From the NCBI GenBank assembly GCA_943329845.2, contig CALQFM020000004.1, positions 28,341 through 92,340 of the forward strand: a stretch of 64,000 nt of DNA. The letters are read 5' to 3'. Positions 62,966 through 64,000 of the stretch are shown here, one piece after another; position 1 is the first letter of the stretch, and each line of letters starts with the position of its first letter. The stretch comes from Candidatus Kuenenia stuttgartensis (lineage in GTDB: Bacteria > Pseudomonadota > Alphaproteobacteria > SMXS01). The position numbers and the translations under genes were made by a program. The notes under the pieces are model-generated. The model worked only from the letters and a program-made list of their open reading frames with translations. It did no database searches and had not been told where the DNA came from.

Positions 62966-64000
62966 TTACGAGAACGAGATGCTCGGTCCGCGTCTCGCGC
63001 CGGCGCCGATCTTCGCGGCGACCTTGCTGGCGATCTCCATATAGGCCTTGGCGTGCGGCCCTGTCGGGTCCTTGACCACGATGGGCGTGCCGGCGTCCGA
63101 GGTTTCGCGGATCGCCATGTGCAGCGGGATCTCGCCCAGGAAGTCGACGCCCAGCTTCTCCGCCTCGGCGCGGGCGCCGCCATGGCCGAAGATGTGGGAT
63201 TCGTGGCCGCATTCGGGGCAGATGAACGTGCTCATGTTCTCGATGATGCCCAGCGTCGGGACCTTGACCTTCTCGAACATGGCGAGGCCGCGGCGAGCGT
63301 CGAGCAGCGCCAGGTCCTGCGGCGTCGAGACGATGACCGCGCCGGTCAGCGGCACCCGTTGCGCAATCGTAAGCTGGGCGTCGCCGGTGCCCGGCGGCAG
63401 GTCGAGGACGAGCACGTCGAGCTCGCCCCAGGCCACGTCGCCCAGCATCTGGCTGATGGCGCTGACCACCATGGGGCCGCGCCAGATCATCGCCGTCTGC
63501 TCGTCGACCATGAAGCCCATGGACATGCATTTGATGCCGTAGTTCTCCATCGGCAGCAGCACCTTGCCGTCGGTCTTCGGCTTGCCGCTCAGGCCCATCA
63601 ACCGTGGCACGGACGGGCCGTAGATGTCGGTGTCGAGCAGGCCGACGGTCAAACCCAGCGCCTTCAGCGCCAGCGCCAGGTTGACGGCGGTGGTCGATTT
63701 GCCGACGCCGCCCTTGCCGCTGGCGACGGCGACGATGGCCTTGACCTTGCCGATGCCCTCGCCCTTCTGGGGGCCATCGAGCGGCGCGGGCTTCTGGCGG
63801 TCGGCACCGCGCTCGGCGGTGAGGACGGCGGTCACGCCGGTGACGCCGGGAAGCGCGGCCACGGCCTTTTCCGCGGCCTGGCGCAGCGGCTCCTTTTCAG
63901 GCCCTTCGCCGGGCCGGACGGCGAGGGCGAAGCGCACGCGGCCATCCTGGACGTGGATGCCCTGGATCCTGCCGTCAGCCACCAGGTCACTGCCGCTGAC
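62966..64000 (-). CDS. Iron-sulfur cluster carrier ATPase Mrp/ApbC (partial)
   Basis: A P-loop ATPase of the Mrp/NBP35 family that carries [4Fe-4S] clusters to target proteins. The deviant Walker A is ASGKGGVGKST; switch I is DTDIYGPSVPRL, Walker B is VLVLDLPPGTGDAQL, and the cluster-binding CxxC is CPECG. An N-terminal DUF59 domain precedes it. The reading frame is still open at the last base of the window (VSGSDLVADGR), matching the family N-terminus, so the first ~20 codons lie outside. Confidence 0.95.
   Translation of the reverse strand, partial: VSGSDLVADGRIQGIHVQDGRVRFALAVRPGEGPEKEPLRQAAEKAVAALPGVTGVTAVLTAERGADRQKPAPLDGPQKGEGIGKVKAIVAVASGKGGVGKSTTAVNLALALKALGLTVGLLDTDIYGPSVPRLMGLSGKPKTDGKVLLPMENYGIKCMSMGFMVDEQTAMIWRGPMVVSAISQMLGDVAWGELDVLVLDLPPGTGDAQLTIAQRVPLTGAVIVSTPQDLALLDARRGLAMFEKVKVPTLGIIENMSTFICPECGHESHIFGHGGARAEAEKLGVDFLGEIPLHMAIRETSDAGTPIVVKDPTGPHAKAYMEIASKVAAKIGAGARRGPSISFS

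Overview
The window is GC-rich, densely packed DNA from an alphaproteobacterium. Four things support this: the gene order of the division and cell-wall (dcw) cluster running on to bamD, recN and ligA; an alpha-type SspB; an RHH_4-type ribbon-helix-helix protein; and above all a circularly permuted two-piece tmRNA gene. The mix resembles Rhodospirillales or Sphingomonadales, but the order cannot be fixed by reading alone. Most neighbouring genes overlap by 4 nt (ATGA or GTGA), so translational coupling is the rule.

1-7680 (minus strand): a tripartite RND efflux operon with an adaptor, two tandem MdtB/MdtC-like permeases, and the first codons of a probable outer-membrane factor at the window edge.

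7873-18426: an accessory metabolic stretch. It holds a zinc-less-looking medium-chain dehydrogenase, a SnoaL-like protein, a TetR regulator, a periplasmic cytochrome c with an IorA/IorB molybdenum hydroxylase, an aldo/keto reductase, an SDR, a flavoprotein of the fumarate reductase/ketosteroid dehydrogenase type, a TerB-DnaJ protein and an EamA transporter. 18423-25580: an amidase, a HepT/MntA toxin-antitoxin pair, a small lipoprotein, rnpB, an epoxide hydrolase, an ECHDC3-like crotonase, a CoA-binding protein and a GH3 glycosidase with a PA14 domain.

26321-45070: a complete dcw cluster (mraZ rsmH ftsL ftsI murE murF mraY murD ftsW murG murC murB ddl ftsQ ftsA ftsZ). It is preceded by a five-copy MraZ operator array at 10-11 bp spacing. 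lpxC, expected after ftsZ, is not there. 45256-49934: bamD, recN, ligA.

50013-64000: a tiny Cys-rich protein, prmA and pcrA/uvrD (minus), an AsmA-like protein, an operon of class I fumarase, class II fumarase and an RHH protein, sspB, an SmtB-like metal sensor with a CDF-like exporter, a TacAT-type acetyltransferase/DUF1778 toxin-antitoxin pair, the permuted ssrA gene with tag ANDNEAFAVAA, thyA-folA and the edge of an Mrp/ApbC ATPase. No insertion sequences, phage genes, CRISPR arrays or tRNAs were seen. The most interesting items are the MraZ operator array, the permuted tmRNA, the missing lpxC, the start-codon puzzle in hepT, the Cys-rich micro-protein, and the paired fumarases of different class.
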